A stretch of 13,032 nucleotides of DNA from JBJXFY01 sp046155815 (GTDB lineage Bacteria; Verrucomicrobiota; Verrucomicrobiia; Limisphaerales; CAIMTB01). Under the pieces are notes generated by a model, which worked only from the letters and a program-made list of their open reading frames with translations, ran no database searches and was not told the origin of the DNA. Of this stretch, positions 1 through 7,700 are shown in pieces. The stretch lies in assembly GCA_046155815.1 (NCBI GenBank), contig JBJXFY010000360.1:1-13032 (forward strand), in the 5' to 3' direction. Each line of letters starts with the position of its first letter. Positions within the stretch are counted from its first letter, which is position 1. The translations under genes were made by a program, and so were the position numbers.

Positions 1-28
1 GCGGCGGTGAAGGGGAAGCAGAGCTGAG

Positions 29-931
29 TCACTCCGCGGCCTGGCCGTAAGCCTCCCAGGCCGCCTGGAAGGTCAGCAGGTGCAAGGGCACGAGCTTCGT
101 CCGGATGGGTGTCTGGTATCCGCCGGCGAGGACGAAGAAGACCGGCAGCTTCTCCCGGCGGGTGAACTCAAAGACCAGCCGATCGCGGAGCGCCATCTGT
201 CCGGTGGTCATGCCCATGCGGCTGAGCGGATCGTCCTCGTGCGGGTCCACGCCGGCCTGGTAAATCATCAAGTCCGTTTTCCAGCTCAATACCTGGTCGA
301 AGGCTTCCCGCAGCGCGGCCTCGTAGGGCGCAAAGTCCAGGCTCACTTCGCGCAGCGTGCGGACCACGCTGGGTTCATTTTCCGGACAACCAAAGGCGGA
401 GCCGTTGATGGTGAAGTTCCGGAGGTTGGGGAGCCTCTCCGTGAACTCCCCGGTGCCGTTGCCGCCATGCGCATCGGCGTCGAGCACCGCCACGGTGAGG
501 TCCGGGAACTCCTGGGCCACGAGCGCCAGGCCGTTGAAGGTGCAGTAGCAGCCGCCGGAGGCCGGCGTCGCGTGGTGAAAGCCTTGGGCGACGTTGACGG
601 CGATGCCTTCAGCGAGGGCGGTGCGGGCCGCGGCGAGCTGGCCGGCGTTCATCGCGAGCACGCCGTCCCGGATCTGCGAGGTCCAGTCCCAGCCCGCCGA
701 GCCGGCGTGCGGCTCCTCGCCCTTGAGGTAGCCGTCCACGTATTCCGGGGCGTGGAGCCGCCGCAGCAGGCCGGGATCAAGGCTGCCGGGATCGTGCAGC
801 GCGACGTAGCCGGCCTTTTGCGCCGCCCTGGCCACGGGGCCCAGCTTGCGCATGCTGGCCGTGGGCGTGCGCGCCGCGTAGCGCCGGCTGAAAAACGCGG
901 TGATGCGCCGGCCGCTTCCGGCGGGCGTCAT
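29..931 (-). CDS. Histone deacetylase family protein (zinc-dependent deacetylase/amidohydrolase)
   Basis: A 300-residue protein of the arginase/deacetylase fold (class I/II HDAC, AcuC, acetylpolyamine amidohydrolase superfamily). Such enzymes remove acetyl groups from lysine or polyamines with a zinc ion. The signature residues are present: the catalytic His pair in GFHHA (H119, H120), the metal motif DADAHGGNG (D151, D153, H155), the third zinc ligand in AGVDPHEDDP (D229), and a GGY near the C-terminus supplying the catalytic Tyr. All active-site residues seem intact and the length is normal for a single-domain bacterial member. No signal peptide is visible, so it is probably cytoplasmic. 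The reading frame stays open far upstream, but the ATG at 931 is preferred because it overlaps the stop of the response regulator gene (ATGA, 4 bp), a classic translational coupling arrangement. The substrate cannot be deduced. Confidence 0.9.
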   Translation of the reverse strand: MTPAGSGRRITAFFSRRYAARTPTASMRKLGPVARAAQKAGYVALHDPGSLDPGLLRRLHAPEYVDGYLKGEEPHAGSAGWDWTSQIRDGVLAMNAGQLAAARTALAEGIAVNVAQGFHHATPASGGCYCTFNGLALVAQEFPDLTVAVLDADAHGGNGTGEFTERLPNLRNFTINGSAFGCPENEPSVVRTLREVSLDFAPYEAALREAFDQVLSWKTDLMIYQAGVDPHEDDPLSRMGMTTGQMALRDRLVFEFTRREKLPVFFVLAGGYQTPIRTKLVPLHLLTFQAAWEAYGQAAE

Positions 932-1575
932 TCCTCCCCCTCCGACTCCCACTTGGGATACGCCGCCGGCGGGAGCTGGCCACGCCGGATGAGCTCGTGC
1001 AGGTCGCGGATGATCGTGCGGCGGGCGACGTTGAAGCGTCGCGACAACGCGGAGATGTTGGGCCGGGCCTCGGAATCCTTCACCTCGCGGAGAATCTCGT
1101 TCTGCCGCGCGAGGCGCTCGGTGGAGCGGCTGAGCAGGTCCTCGACGTCCACGCGGCGCGAACGTTCGAGCGACTCGAAGCTCCGCACGATCTCGGCCTC
1201 GCCGCACTCGTGCAGCGCCGTCTCCACCGCGCGGTGCAGGGCACGGAGATCCACGGGCTTGCGCAGGCAGTAAGTGGCGCGGCGCGGGCCCTGCAGGGCC
1301 TCGATCTGCTCCTGCACTCCGATCGCCCCGCTCACGACGATTACCGGGACATGCGGCATGGCCTCCTTCAGCTCCGGCAGCCAGTCGAGACCGAGGTCGC
1401 CCTTGCCGAGGATGTGATCGAGCAGGATGACCTGCGGCCGGAAGACCGGCAGGCAGTCGAGCGCCTCGCGCCCCGACTTCGCGCGGCGCAGCTCGTAGCC
1501 GGCCAGCGCGTCCTCGTAGAGCTCGTACTGCAACGAGTCGTCTTCCACGACGAGGATGCGCGGGTTGTCGGCCAT
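928..1575 (-). CDS. Response regulator, receiver domain plus C-terminal helix-turn-helix
   Basis: A 215-residue two-component response regulator. The N-terminal receiver domain (about 5-120) has the acidic pair D12/D13, the phosphoacceptor D53 in ILLDHILG, the switch S82 in VVSGA and the conserved K106 followed by P107. A charged, probably helical linker (about 125-170) leads to a C-terminal HTH (about 173-195, ISALSRRFNVARRTIIRDL). This HTH looks like the DeoR/HTH_11 winged-helix type rather than NarL or OmpR. Expected role: phosphorylation by a histidine kinase changes DNA binding. No kinase gene lies in the window, so it is an orphan here. It is the first gene of a two-gene minus-strand unit with the deacetylase-family gene, and it diverges from the TIM-barrel gene with 107 bp between the starts, so either could be its target. 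No good Shine-Dalgarno sequence precedes the ATG. Confidence 0.9.
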   Translation of the reverse strand: MADNPRILVVEDDSLQYELYEDALAGYELRRAKSGREALDCLPVFRPQVILLDHILGKGDLGLDWLPELKEAMPHVPVIVVSGAIGVQEQIEALQGPRRATYCLRKPVDLRALHRAVETALHECGEAEIVRSFESLERSRRVDVEDLLSRSTERLARQNEILREVKDSEARPNISALSRRFNVARRTIIRDLHELIRRGQLPPAAYPKWESEGEE

Positions 1576-1633
1576 TCGCGGGGGACAGCATCGTAGGGCA
1601 CCGCGGCGGCGGGAGGCAAGAGACCTGGGCGCG

Positions 1634-1657
1634 GCCGGGAGTTGAACCCCGCCCGGC
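1634..1657. repeat. Inverted repeat in the divergent intergenic region
   Basis: GCCGGG (1634-1639) and its reverse complement CCCGGC (1652-1657) are separated by 12 bp. They lie between the response regulator start (1575) and the TIM-barrel gene start (1683). It could be an operator for the adjacent regulator or a leader hairpin, but in DNA this GC-rich a 6-bp arm is weak evidence. No convincing -35/-10 pair was seen in this 107-bp region. Confidence 0.25.
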
Positions 1658-1682
1658 TCCTGCCAGACTCCGGGCGTCCGCC

Positions 1683-2633
1683 ATGCCCACCCTCACACGC
1701 CGCCAGTTCCTCGCCGCCTCCGCCGCCGGCGCCGCGACCCTGACCGCGCCGCGGGCGTTCGCCGCATCCCCGGCCCGGCGCTTCACCCTCGACCTCACGC
1801 CGGGCGCCGTCGGCATCAGCGGCGAACTGCCTGAGATCATCCGCCTAGCGCAGGCGCACGGCTTCGAGTCCGTGCAGCCGGACTCCGGCTGGCTCGCGGG
1901 GCAGGACGCGGAAGGACGGCGGCGCCTCCGCGCCGCCTTGGACGAGGCGAAGCTGAAGTGGGGCGCGGCCGGCCTGCCGGTCGAGTTCCGCCAGTCCGAG
2001 GAGGCGTTCCAGAAGGATCTGGGCGCCCTGCCGCAGGCCGCCGCGGCGTTGCAGGCCGCGGGCGCGACGCGCGTCGGCACCTGGCTCATGCCGGGACACA
2101 ACGAACTGGAGTTCGCCGCCAACCTCGAACGTCACGCGAAGCGGTTGCGCGAGGTGGCCGGCATCCTGCGCGACCACGACCTGCGCCTCGGCCTCGAATA
2201 CGTCGGCACGCCCAGCCTGCGCGCACGCTTCAAGCACCCCTTCGTCCACAACCTCGCCGGGGCGCGCGAACTGGTCGCCGCCATCGGCGTGCCCGGCACC
2301 GGGTTCGTGCCCGACTCGTGGCACTGGTGGGCGGCCGGCGACACCGCCGCCGCGCTGCGTGAATTGAAGAACGAGGAAATCGTGGCCGTGGACCTGAACG
2401 ACGCGCCCGCCGGCGTACCGCTGGCCGAGCAGCAGGACGGCCGCCGCGAGCTGCCCGCCGCCACCGGCGTGATCCCGGTGAAGGAGTTCCTGACCGTGCT
2501 GCTCGAGCTCGGCTACGACGGCCCGGTGCGCGCCGAGCCGTTCAACGCCCCGCTCAACGCCCTCGACAACGAGGCCGCGGCCGCGCAGGTCATCGCCGCG
2601 CTGCGGAAGGCGGTGGCGCGGGCGGGTGGGTGA
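1683..2633 (+). CDS. Tat-exported sugar phosphate isomerase/epimerase-like TIM-barrel protein
   Basis: A 316-residue protein of the xylose-isomerase-like TIM-barrel superfamily (AP_endonuc_2 fold). It begins with a twin-arginine signal, TRRQFLAAS at 5-13, then an alanine-rich hydrophobic stretch and a likely cleavage site after AFA (about 25-27), so the folded protein is expected in the periplasm. The barrel occupies about 34-312. Putative divalent-metal residues are E172 in GLEYVG, D211 and H214 in PDSWHWW, and a C-terminal Glu in RAEPF; these are the positions used by sugar isomerases and epimerases of this fold. Members of this family are abundant in Verrucomicrobiota and Planctomycetota and are rarely characterised, so the substrate, probably a sugar or cyclitol, is unknown. 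The ATG start is supported by the Tat motif directly following it. The gene is monocistronic here and converges on gltD. Confidence 0.88.
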   Translation: MPTLTRRQFLAASAAGAATLTAPRAFAASPARRFTLDLTPGAVGISGELPEIIRLAQAHGFESVQPDSGWLAGQDAEGRRRLRAALDEAKLKWGAAGLPVEFRQSEEAFQKDLGALPQAAAALQAAGATRVGTWLMPGHNELEFAANLERHAKRLREVAGILRDHDLRLGLEYVGTPSLRARFKHPFVHNLAGARELVAAIGVPGTGFVPDSWHWWAAGDTAAALRELKNEEIVAVDLNDAPAGVPLAEQQDGRRELPAATGVIPVKEFLTVLLELGYDGPVRAEPFNAPLNALDNEAAAAQVIAALRKAVARAGG

Positions 2634-2635
2634 GA

Positions 2636-2665
2636 CGCGGTGGGCGGGAAAGCCCGCGCTCCGCG
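2636..2665. terminator. Two-part hairpin between convergent genes (possible bidirectional terminator or REP-like element)
   Basis: Outer arms CGCGG (2636-2640) and CCGCG (2661-2665) enclose inner arms GCGGG (2644-2648) and CCCGC (2653-2657) around an AAAG loop, with symmetrical 3-nt internal loops. It begins 2 bp after the TIM-barrel stop and ends 11 bp before the gltD stop on the other strand. This position suits a bidirectional transcription end. There is no T-tract on either strand, so it is not a standard intrinsic terminator. A dispersed palindromic repeat is an alternative reading. Confidence 0.5.
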
Positions 2666-2676
2666 ACGGTTGTCGC

Positions 2677-4161
2677 TTACGGCAAGTCCGTCGCGCCCAT
2701 CAGGAAGCGGTCGCACTCGCGCGCGGCGCCGCGGCCCTCGTTGAAGGCCCAGACGACGAGGCTCTGGCCGCGGCGGCAGTCGCCGGCGGCGAAGACCTTC
2801 GGGAGGCTGGTCTGATACTTCCCGTATTCAGCCTTCACGTTGCTGCGCGGATCGCGCTCGACGCCCAGCGAATCGAGCAGCGGCTGCTCGGGTCCGAGGA
2901 AGCCCATCGCCAGCAGCACGAGCTGCGCGGGGACGACGCGGCTGGTGCCGGGCACGTCCTCGGGGATGAACTGGCCCTTGTCGTTCTTCCTCCAGGTGAT
3001 GTTCACCAGCTCGACGCCGGCCACGCGGCCCTGGTCGTCGCCGACGAACTTCTTCGCGGTGGTGAGGTAGGTGCGCGGGTCCGCACCGAATTTGGCGGCG
3101 GCCTCCTCCTGGCCGTAGTCGAGCTTGTACGTTTTAGGCCATTCGGGCCACGGGTTGTCCGCGGCGCGCTCCTCGGGCGGGCGCGGCAGGATTTCGACCT
3201 GCACGAGGCTGCGGCAGCCGTGGCGCATGGAGGTGCCGACGCAGTCGGTGCCGGTGTCGCCGCCGCCGATGACGATGACGTCCTTGCCGGCGGCGGAGAT
3301 GTGGTGGCCGTTGAAGTCGTTCTCCAGCACGGCCTGGGTGTTGGCCGTCAGGAACTCCCTCGCGAAATGGACGCCCTTGAGGCCGCGGCCCTCGATGGGG
3401 AGGTCGCGCGGCTTGGTGGCGCCGGTGCAGATGACGACGGCGTCGAAGTCCGCGAGGATCTGCGCGGCCGGAAGGTTCGTGCCGACCCCGGTGTTGCAGA
3501 CAAACTCGACGCCCTCCTTGGACAGGAGGTCGAGGCGGCGGAGGACGACCTCGCGCTTGTCGAGCTTCATGTTCGGGATGCCGTACATGAGCAGGCCGCC
3601 GGGGCGGTCGGCGCGTTCGTACACGGTGACCCAGTGGCCGGCCTTGTTGAGCTGGGCGGCGGCGCTGAGGCCGGCCGGGCCGGAGCCGATGACGGCGACC
3701 TCCTTCCCGGTGCGGCGCCTGGGCGGCTCGGGCAGCACCCAGCCCTCGTCCCAGCCGCGGTCAATGATGGCGGCCTCGAGGCTCTTGATGGTGACGGGCG
3801 GGGCATTGATGCCGAGCACGCAGGAGCCCTCGCAGGGGGCGGGGCAGACGCGGCCGGTGAACTCGGGGAAGTTGTTGGTCTTGTGCAGCCGATCGAGCGC
3901 CTCCTTCCAGAGGCCGCGGTACACGAGGTCGTTCCACTCGGGGATGAGGTTGTTGACCGGGCAGCCGGAGGCCATGCCGCTGAGGAGCGTGCCGGTGTGG
4001 CAGAAGGGCACGCCGCAGTCCATGCAGCGCGCCGCCTGCGTGCGGAGGCTTTCCTCGGGCATGTGCTCGTGAAACTCGTGCCAGTCGCCCAGGCGCTCGA
4101 GCGCGGGGCGGCTGAGCGGGACTTCGCGGACGTAATCAAGGAATCCGGTGGGTTTGCCCAT
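2677..4161 (-). CDS. gltD: Glutamate synthase [NADPH] small (beta) subunit
   Basis: A 494-residue GltD, normal length. It carries the FAD and NADPH side of glutamate synthase and passes electrons through iron-sulfur clusters to GltB, which converts 2-oxoglutarate plus glutamine to two glutamates in the cytoplasm. The start MGKPTGFLDY is the family's typical N-terminus. Cysteine motifs for the 4Fe-4S clusters are C46, C49, C54 and C67, then C106, C110 and C114. The FAD-binding GSGPAG is at 159-164 and the NADPH-binding GGGDTG at 299-304. The C-terminal segment VFAAGDCRRGQSLVVWA is the usual FAD-contacting end of the family. It is the last gene of the minus-strand cluster gltB-hicB-hicA-gltD and starts 22 bp after the hicA stop. 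No strong Shine-Dalgarno sequence is seen in that gap. No damage is visible. Confidence 0.97.
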   Translation of the reverse strand: MGKPTGFLDYVREVPLSRPALERLGDWHEFHEHMPEESLRTQAARCMDCGVPFCHTGTLLSGMASGCPVNNLIPEWNDLVYRGLWKEALDRLHKTNNFPEFTGRVCPAPCEGSCVLGINAPPVTIKSLEAAIIDRGWDEGWVLPEPPRRRTGKEVAVIGSGPAGLSAAAQLNKAGHWVTVYERADRPGGLLMYGIPNMKLDKREVVLRRLDLLSKEGVEFVCNTGVGTNLPAAQILADFDAVVICTGATKPRDLPIEGRGLKGVHFAREFLTANTQAVLENDFNGHHISAAGKDVIVIGGGDTGTDCVGTSMRHGCRSLVQVEILPRPPEERAADNPWPEWPKTYKLDYGQEEAAAKFGADPRTYLTTAKKFVGDDQGRVAGVELVNITWRKNDKGQFIPEDVPGTSRVVPAQLVLLAMGFLGPEQPLLDSLGVERDPRSNVKAEYGKYQTSLPKVFAAGDCRRGQSLVVWAFNEGRGAARECDRFLMGATDLP

Positions 4162-4183
4162 CTTAAAATGAGGTTGTGAACGG

Positions 4184-4399
4184 TTACGCGACGTGGTCCC
4201 AGTCCTGAACGGAAATGCCGCCTTGGCGCAGGAGTCGGCTCGTCAGCGACCAGTCCATGTCGCCGCGGTGCGGGTTCGGGATGTGGATGGTGCGGTCGCC
4301 TTTTTGCATGAGCGGATGTTTGCCGGCAGGAAATGGCCCCTGCCAGCCGAGGGTCCGCAGTCGCCGGATCAGTTCCCGGCGGCTGACGGGCTTAGGCAT
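4184..4399 (-). CDS. hicA: HicA-family toxin (putative mRNA interferase)
   Basis: A 71-residue protein with the HicA double-stranded-RNA-binding-like fold. In the family, HicA cleaves mRNA and is held inactive by HicB. The family pattern is clear: N-terminal PVSRRELIRRLRTLGW, then a Gly-Lys-His with the expected catalytic histidine (H28), then a basic strand ending in IPNPHRGD, and a C-terminal helix with LLRQGGIS. The N-terminal ATG overlaps the last 8 bp of hicB (4392-4399), so translation of the two is probably coupled. The antitoxin-first order is the less common of the two HicAB arrangements but well known. The 22-bp gap to gltD puts it inside the glutamate synthase transcript. Activity is inferred from family membership only. 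Confidence 0.85.
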   Translation of the reverse strand: MPKPVSRRELIRRLRTLGWQGPFPAGKHPLMQKGDRTIHIPNPHRGDMDWSLTSRLLRQGGISVQDWDHVA

Positions 4400-4670
4400 G
4401 TTGCAGGGCGGGTTCAGGCAAGGCGTCGGGGTCTGGCACGATGCCAGGGTTGAGGTCCGTGCCCGCGATGACCGGCAGCGGCAGGCCGCCGCGCAGCCGG
4501 AAGACGATCCAGTCCTCCAAGGTTTCCTGCAGTTCGTCGCGGGCGGCCGCCAGAGTCCTGGCCGCCCCCCAGGCTCCAGGACACGACGGGATCGAGCCGA
4601 AGAACTCCCCGTTCTCCATCAGCTCATACTGCGCCTCGCGCATCGCGGCCTGGATGTACTCGGTGAGCAT
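4392..4670 (-). CDS. hicB: HicB-family antitoxin, short form
   Basis: A 92-residue HicB-like protein with the degenerate RNase-H-like fold (UPF0150/HicB_lk). The core is visible as AQYELMENGEFFGSIPSCPGAWG followed by a helix TLAAARDELQETLEDWIVFRLRGG and LPLPVI. Full-length HicB antitoxins end in a ribbon-helix-helix or HTH DNA-binding domain. This one ends in a short proline-rich tail (about 75-92) and has none, so it probably neutralises HicA by direct binding but may not repress its own promoter. It starts 31 bp after the gltB stop and overlaps hicA by 8 bp. With no room for a promoter other than inside gltB, expression probably depends on gltB read-through. Confidence 0.83.
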   Translation of the reverse strand: MLTEYIQAAMREAQYELMENGEFFGSIPSCPGAWGAARTLAAARDELQETLEDWIVFRLRGGLPLPVIAGTDLNPGIVPDPDALPEPALQHA

Positions 4671-4701
4671 GGCGGCAAGTTCGGTGGGCGGGGCGGTGAA
4701 A

Positions 4702-7700
4702 TCAACCGCCTCCCATGCGGGCGACGTCGCGGGCGTTGGCTTCGAAGGCGGCGTTCGTGGCGTCGTCGCCGGACAGTCCGGCGGCCTCGGCCTTCTTCAG
4801 CGCCTCGAGCACGCGGGCGTAGTCCTTGGGCAGCACCTTCACGAACTTCGGCGCGAGCGCGTCCCAGCGCGCGAGCACGTCGCGGCCGCGGGCGCTCTTC
4901 GTGTAGCGGACGTGCCGCTCGACCATCGCCCGGACCTCGGCCAGCTCGGCCGGGTCGGTGACGGGGCCGAGGCCGACCATCGCCTTGTTGCAGCGGACGG
5001 GGAACGTGCCCGCCTCGTCGAGGATGTAGGCCACGCCGCCGGACATGCCGGCGGCGAAGTTGCGGCCGGTGGGCCCGAGGATGACGACCCGGCCGCCGGT
5101 CATGTACTCGCAGCCGTGGTCGCCCACGGCCTCGACGACGGCGTTGGCGCCGGAGTTGCGCACGCCGAAGCGCTCGCCGGCCATGCCACAGAGGTAGGCC
5201 TCGCCGCCGGTCGCGCCGTAAAAGGCGACATTGCCGGCGATGATGTTTTCCTCGGCCTTGAAGGTGGAGCCGGCGGGCGGGTGCAGGATGAGCTTCCCGC
5301 CGCTGAGGCCCTTGCCGAAGTAGTCGTTCGTGTCGCCCTCGAGCACGAGCGTCATGCCCTTGGGCACGAACGCGCCGAAGCTCTGGCCGGCCGAGCCCTT
5401 GAACTTCAGCGTGATGGTGTCCTCGGGCAGGCCGTCCGCGCCCCACTGCTTCGTGACCTCGTTGCCGACGATGGTGCCGACGACGCGGTTCACGTTCCGG
5501 ATGGGCAGCTCGGCGACGACCTTTTCGCCGCGCTGGATGGCGGGCTGGCAGAGATCCAGCAGCGTCGTGAGGTCGAGCGAGCGGTCGAGGCCGTGGTCCT
5601 GCGGCATCTGGCAGTAGCGGCCCACCCCGGGCGGCATGTCCGGGGCGTAGAGGACGCTCGAGAAGTCGAGGCCCTTCGCCTTCCAGTGATCGATGGCCTT
5701 GCGGGGCTCGAGGCGTTCCACGCGGCCAATCATCTCGTTGAACGTGCGGAAGCCGAGCTGGGCCATCAGCTCGCGGACCTCCTGGGCGATGAACTGCATG
5801 AAGTTCACCGCGTCCTCGGGCCGGCCGACGAAGTTCCTCCGCAGGCGCGGATCCTGGGTGGCGACGCCGACCGGGCAGGTGTTCAGGTGGCAGACGCGCA
5901 TCATGATGCAGCCGAGCGCGACGAGCGGGGCGGTGGCGAAGCCAAACTCCTCCGCCCCGAGCAGCGCGGCGATGATGACGTCGCGGCCGGTCTTCAACTG
6001 GCCGTCCGTCTCGACGACGATGCGCGAGCGGAGGTTGTTGAGGACGAGCGTCTGGTGCGTCTCGGCGAGACCCAGCTCCCACGGGATGCCGGCGTGCTTG
6101 ATGGAGGTCTGCGGTGACGCGCCGGTGCCGCCGTCGTAGCCGGAGATCAGCACCACGTCCGCGTGCGCCTTGGCGACGCCGGCGGCGATAGTGCCGACGC
6201 CGACTTCGGACACGAGCTTCACGCTGATGCGCGCCTCCCGGTTGGAGTTCTTGAGGTCGTGGATCAGCTCCGCGAGGTCCTCGATGGAGTAGATGTCATG
6301 GTGCGGCGGCGGGGAGATCAGGCCGACGCCGGGCGTGGAATGCCGGACCTTGGCGATCCAAGGATACACCTTTGCGCCGGGGAGCTGTCCGCCTTCGCCG
6401 GGCTTGGCGCCCTGCGCCATCTTGATCTGCAGTTCCTTGGCGTGGGTGAGGTACAGGCTGGTGACGCCGAAGCGGCCGGAGGCGACCTGCTTGATGGCGG
6501 AGTTCTTCGAGTCGCCGCGCTCGTTGGTCCAAGTGTAGCGGGCGGGATCCTCGCCACCCTCGCCGGTGTTTGACCGGCCGCCGATCCGGTTCATGGCGAT
6601 GGCCAGGGTCTCATGGGCCTCGCTGCTGATGGAGCCGTAGCTCATGGCGCCGGACTTGAAACGGCGCATAATGGCCTCGACCGGCTCGACCTCCTCGATC
6701 GGTACGGGCGTGCCGGGCTTGAGTTCGAGCAGGCCGCGCAGCGTGTAGTGCTGGCGGAGCTGGTCGTCCACGAGCTTCGAGTATTCCTTGAAGACGCCGT
6801 AGTTCGCGGTGCGGACGGCCTTCTGGAGCTTGTGCACCGTCTGCGGGTTGAAGAGGTGCAGCTCGCCGTCCACGCGCCACTGGTACTGGCCGCCGACGTC
6901 GAGGGTATGGCCGTTGGCGGGCCGCTCGGGGAAGGCGTGCCGGTGCCGGCGCAGCGTCTCCTCGGTGATCTGCTCGACGCCGATGCCGCCGACGCGCGAC
7001 GCGGTCCAGGTGAAATACTTGTCAATGACCGCGTTGCTCAGGCCGATGGCCTCGAAGATCTGCGCGCCCCGGTAGGACTGGATCGTCGAGATGCCCATCT
7101 TTGAGATGACCTTCACGACGCCCTTGGTGGCGGCCTTGCTGAAGTTCTTGACCGCCGTCTTGTGGTCAATGTCCTTCAGCAGCCCCTGCCGGATCATGTC
7201 GTCCAGCGTCTCGTAGGCGAGGTAGGGATTGATCGCGCCGACGCCGTAGCCGAGCAGCAGAGCGAAGTGGTGCACCTCGCGCGGCTCGCCGGACTCGAGC
7301 ACGAGGCCGACGCGCGTGCGCGTCCCCTCGCGGATCAGGTGATGATGCAGGCCGGCCACCGCCATGAGCGCAGGGATCGGCGCCTGCTCGGCGTTCACGC
7401 CGCGGTCGGAGAGGATGATGACGTTGTAGCCGTCCTCGATGGCGCGGCTTGCGGCCTCGCACAGGTCGTCAATCGCCTTCTCCAGGCCCGCGGTGCCCTC
7501 GCAAGCCTTGAAGAGGGTCGGCAGCGTGACCGAGCTGAAGGCCGGGTGGTTCAGGTACTTGATCTTGGCGAACTCCTCGTTCGTCAGGATCGGCGACTTG
7601 AGCTCGATGAGCTGGCAGCTCTTCGCCTCGGGCTTCAGCAGGTTGCGCTCCGCGCCGATGGTCGTCTCGGTCGAGAAGATGATCTCCTCCCGGATGCAGT

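Noticed and set aside
1625..1720. tRNA-like T-arm on the minus strand (GTTCAACTC with flanking G/C arms)
   Set aside because: The T-stem has a mismatch, no CCA or matching acceptor strand was found, and the rest of the tRNA would have to lie inside the TIM-barrel gene's signal peptide. It is better read as part of a GC-rich inverted repeat.
932..2122. N-terminal extension of the deacetylase-family ORF by about 397 residues
   Set aside because: The extension runs antisense to, or out of frame through, the response regulator and TIM-barrel genes and is low-complexity. The coupled ATG at 931 gives a normal family length.
2626..4179. Long plus-strand ORF of 517 codons opposite gltD
   Set aside because: It is antisense to an unmistakable GltD. 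It is rich in Ala, Gly, Val, Asp and His as expected from the mirror frame of high-GC coding DNA, and has no recognisable motif.
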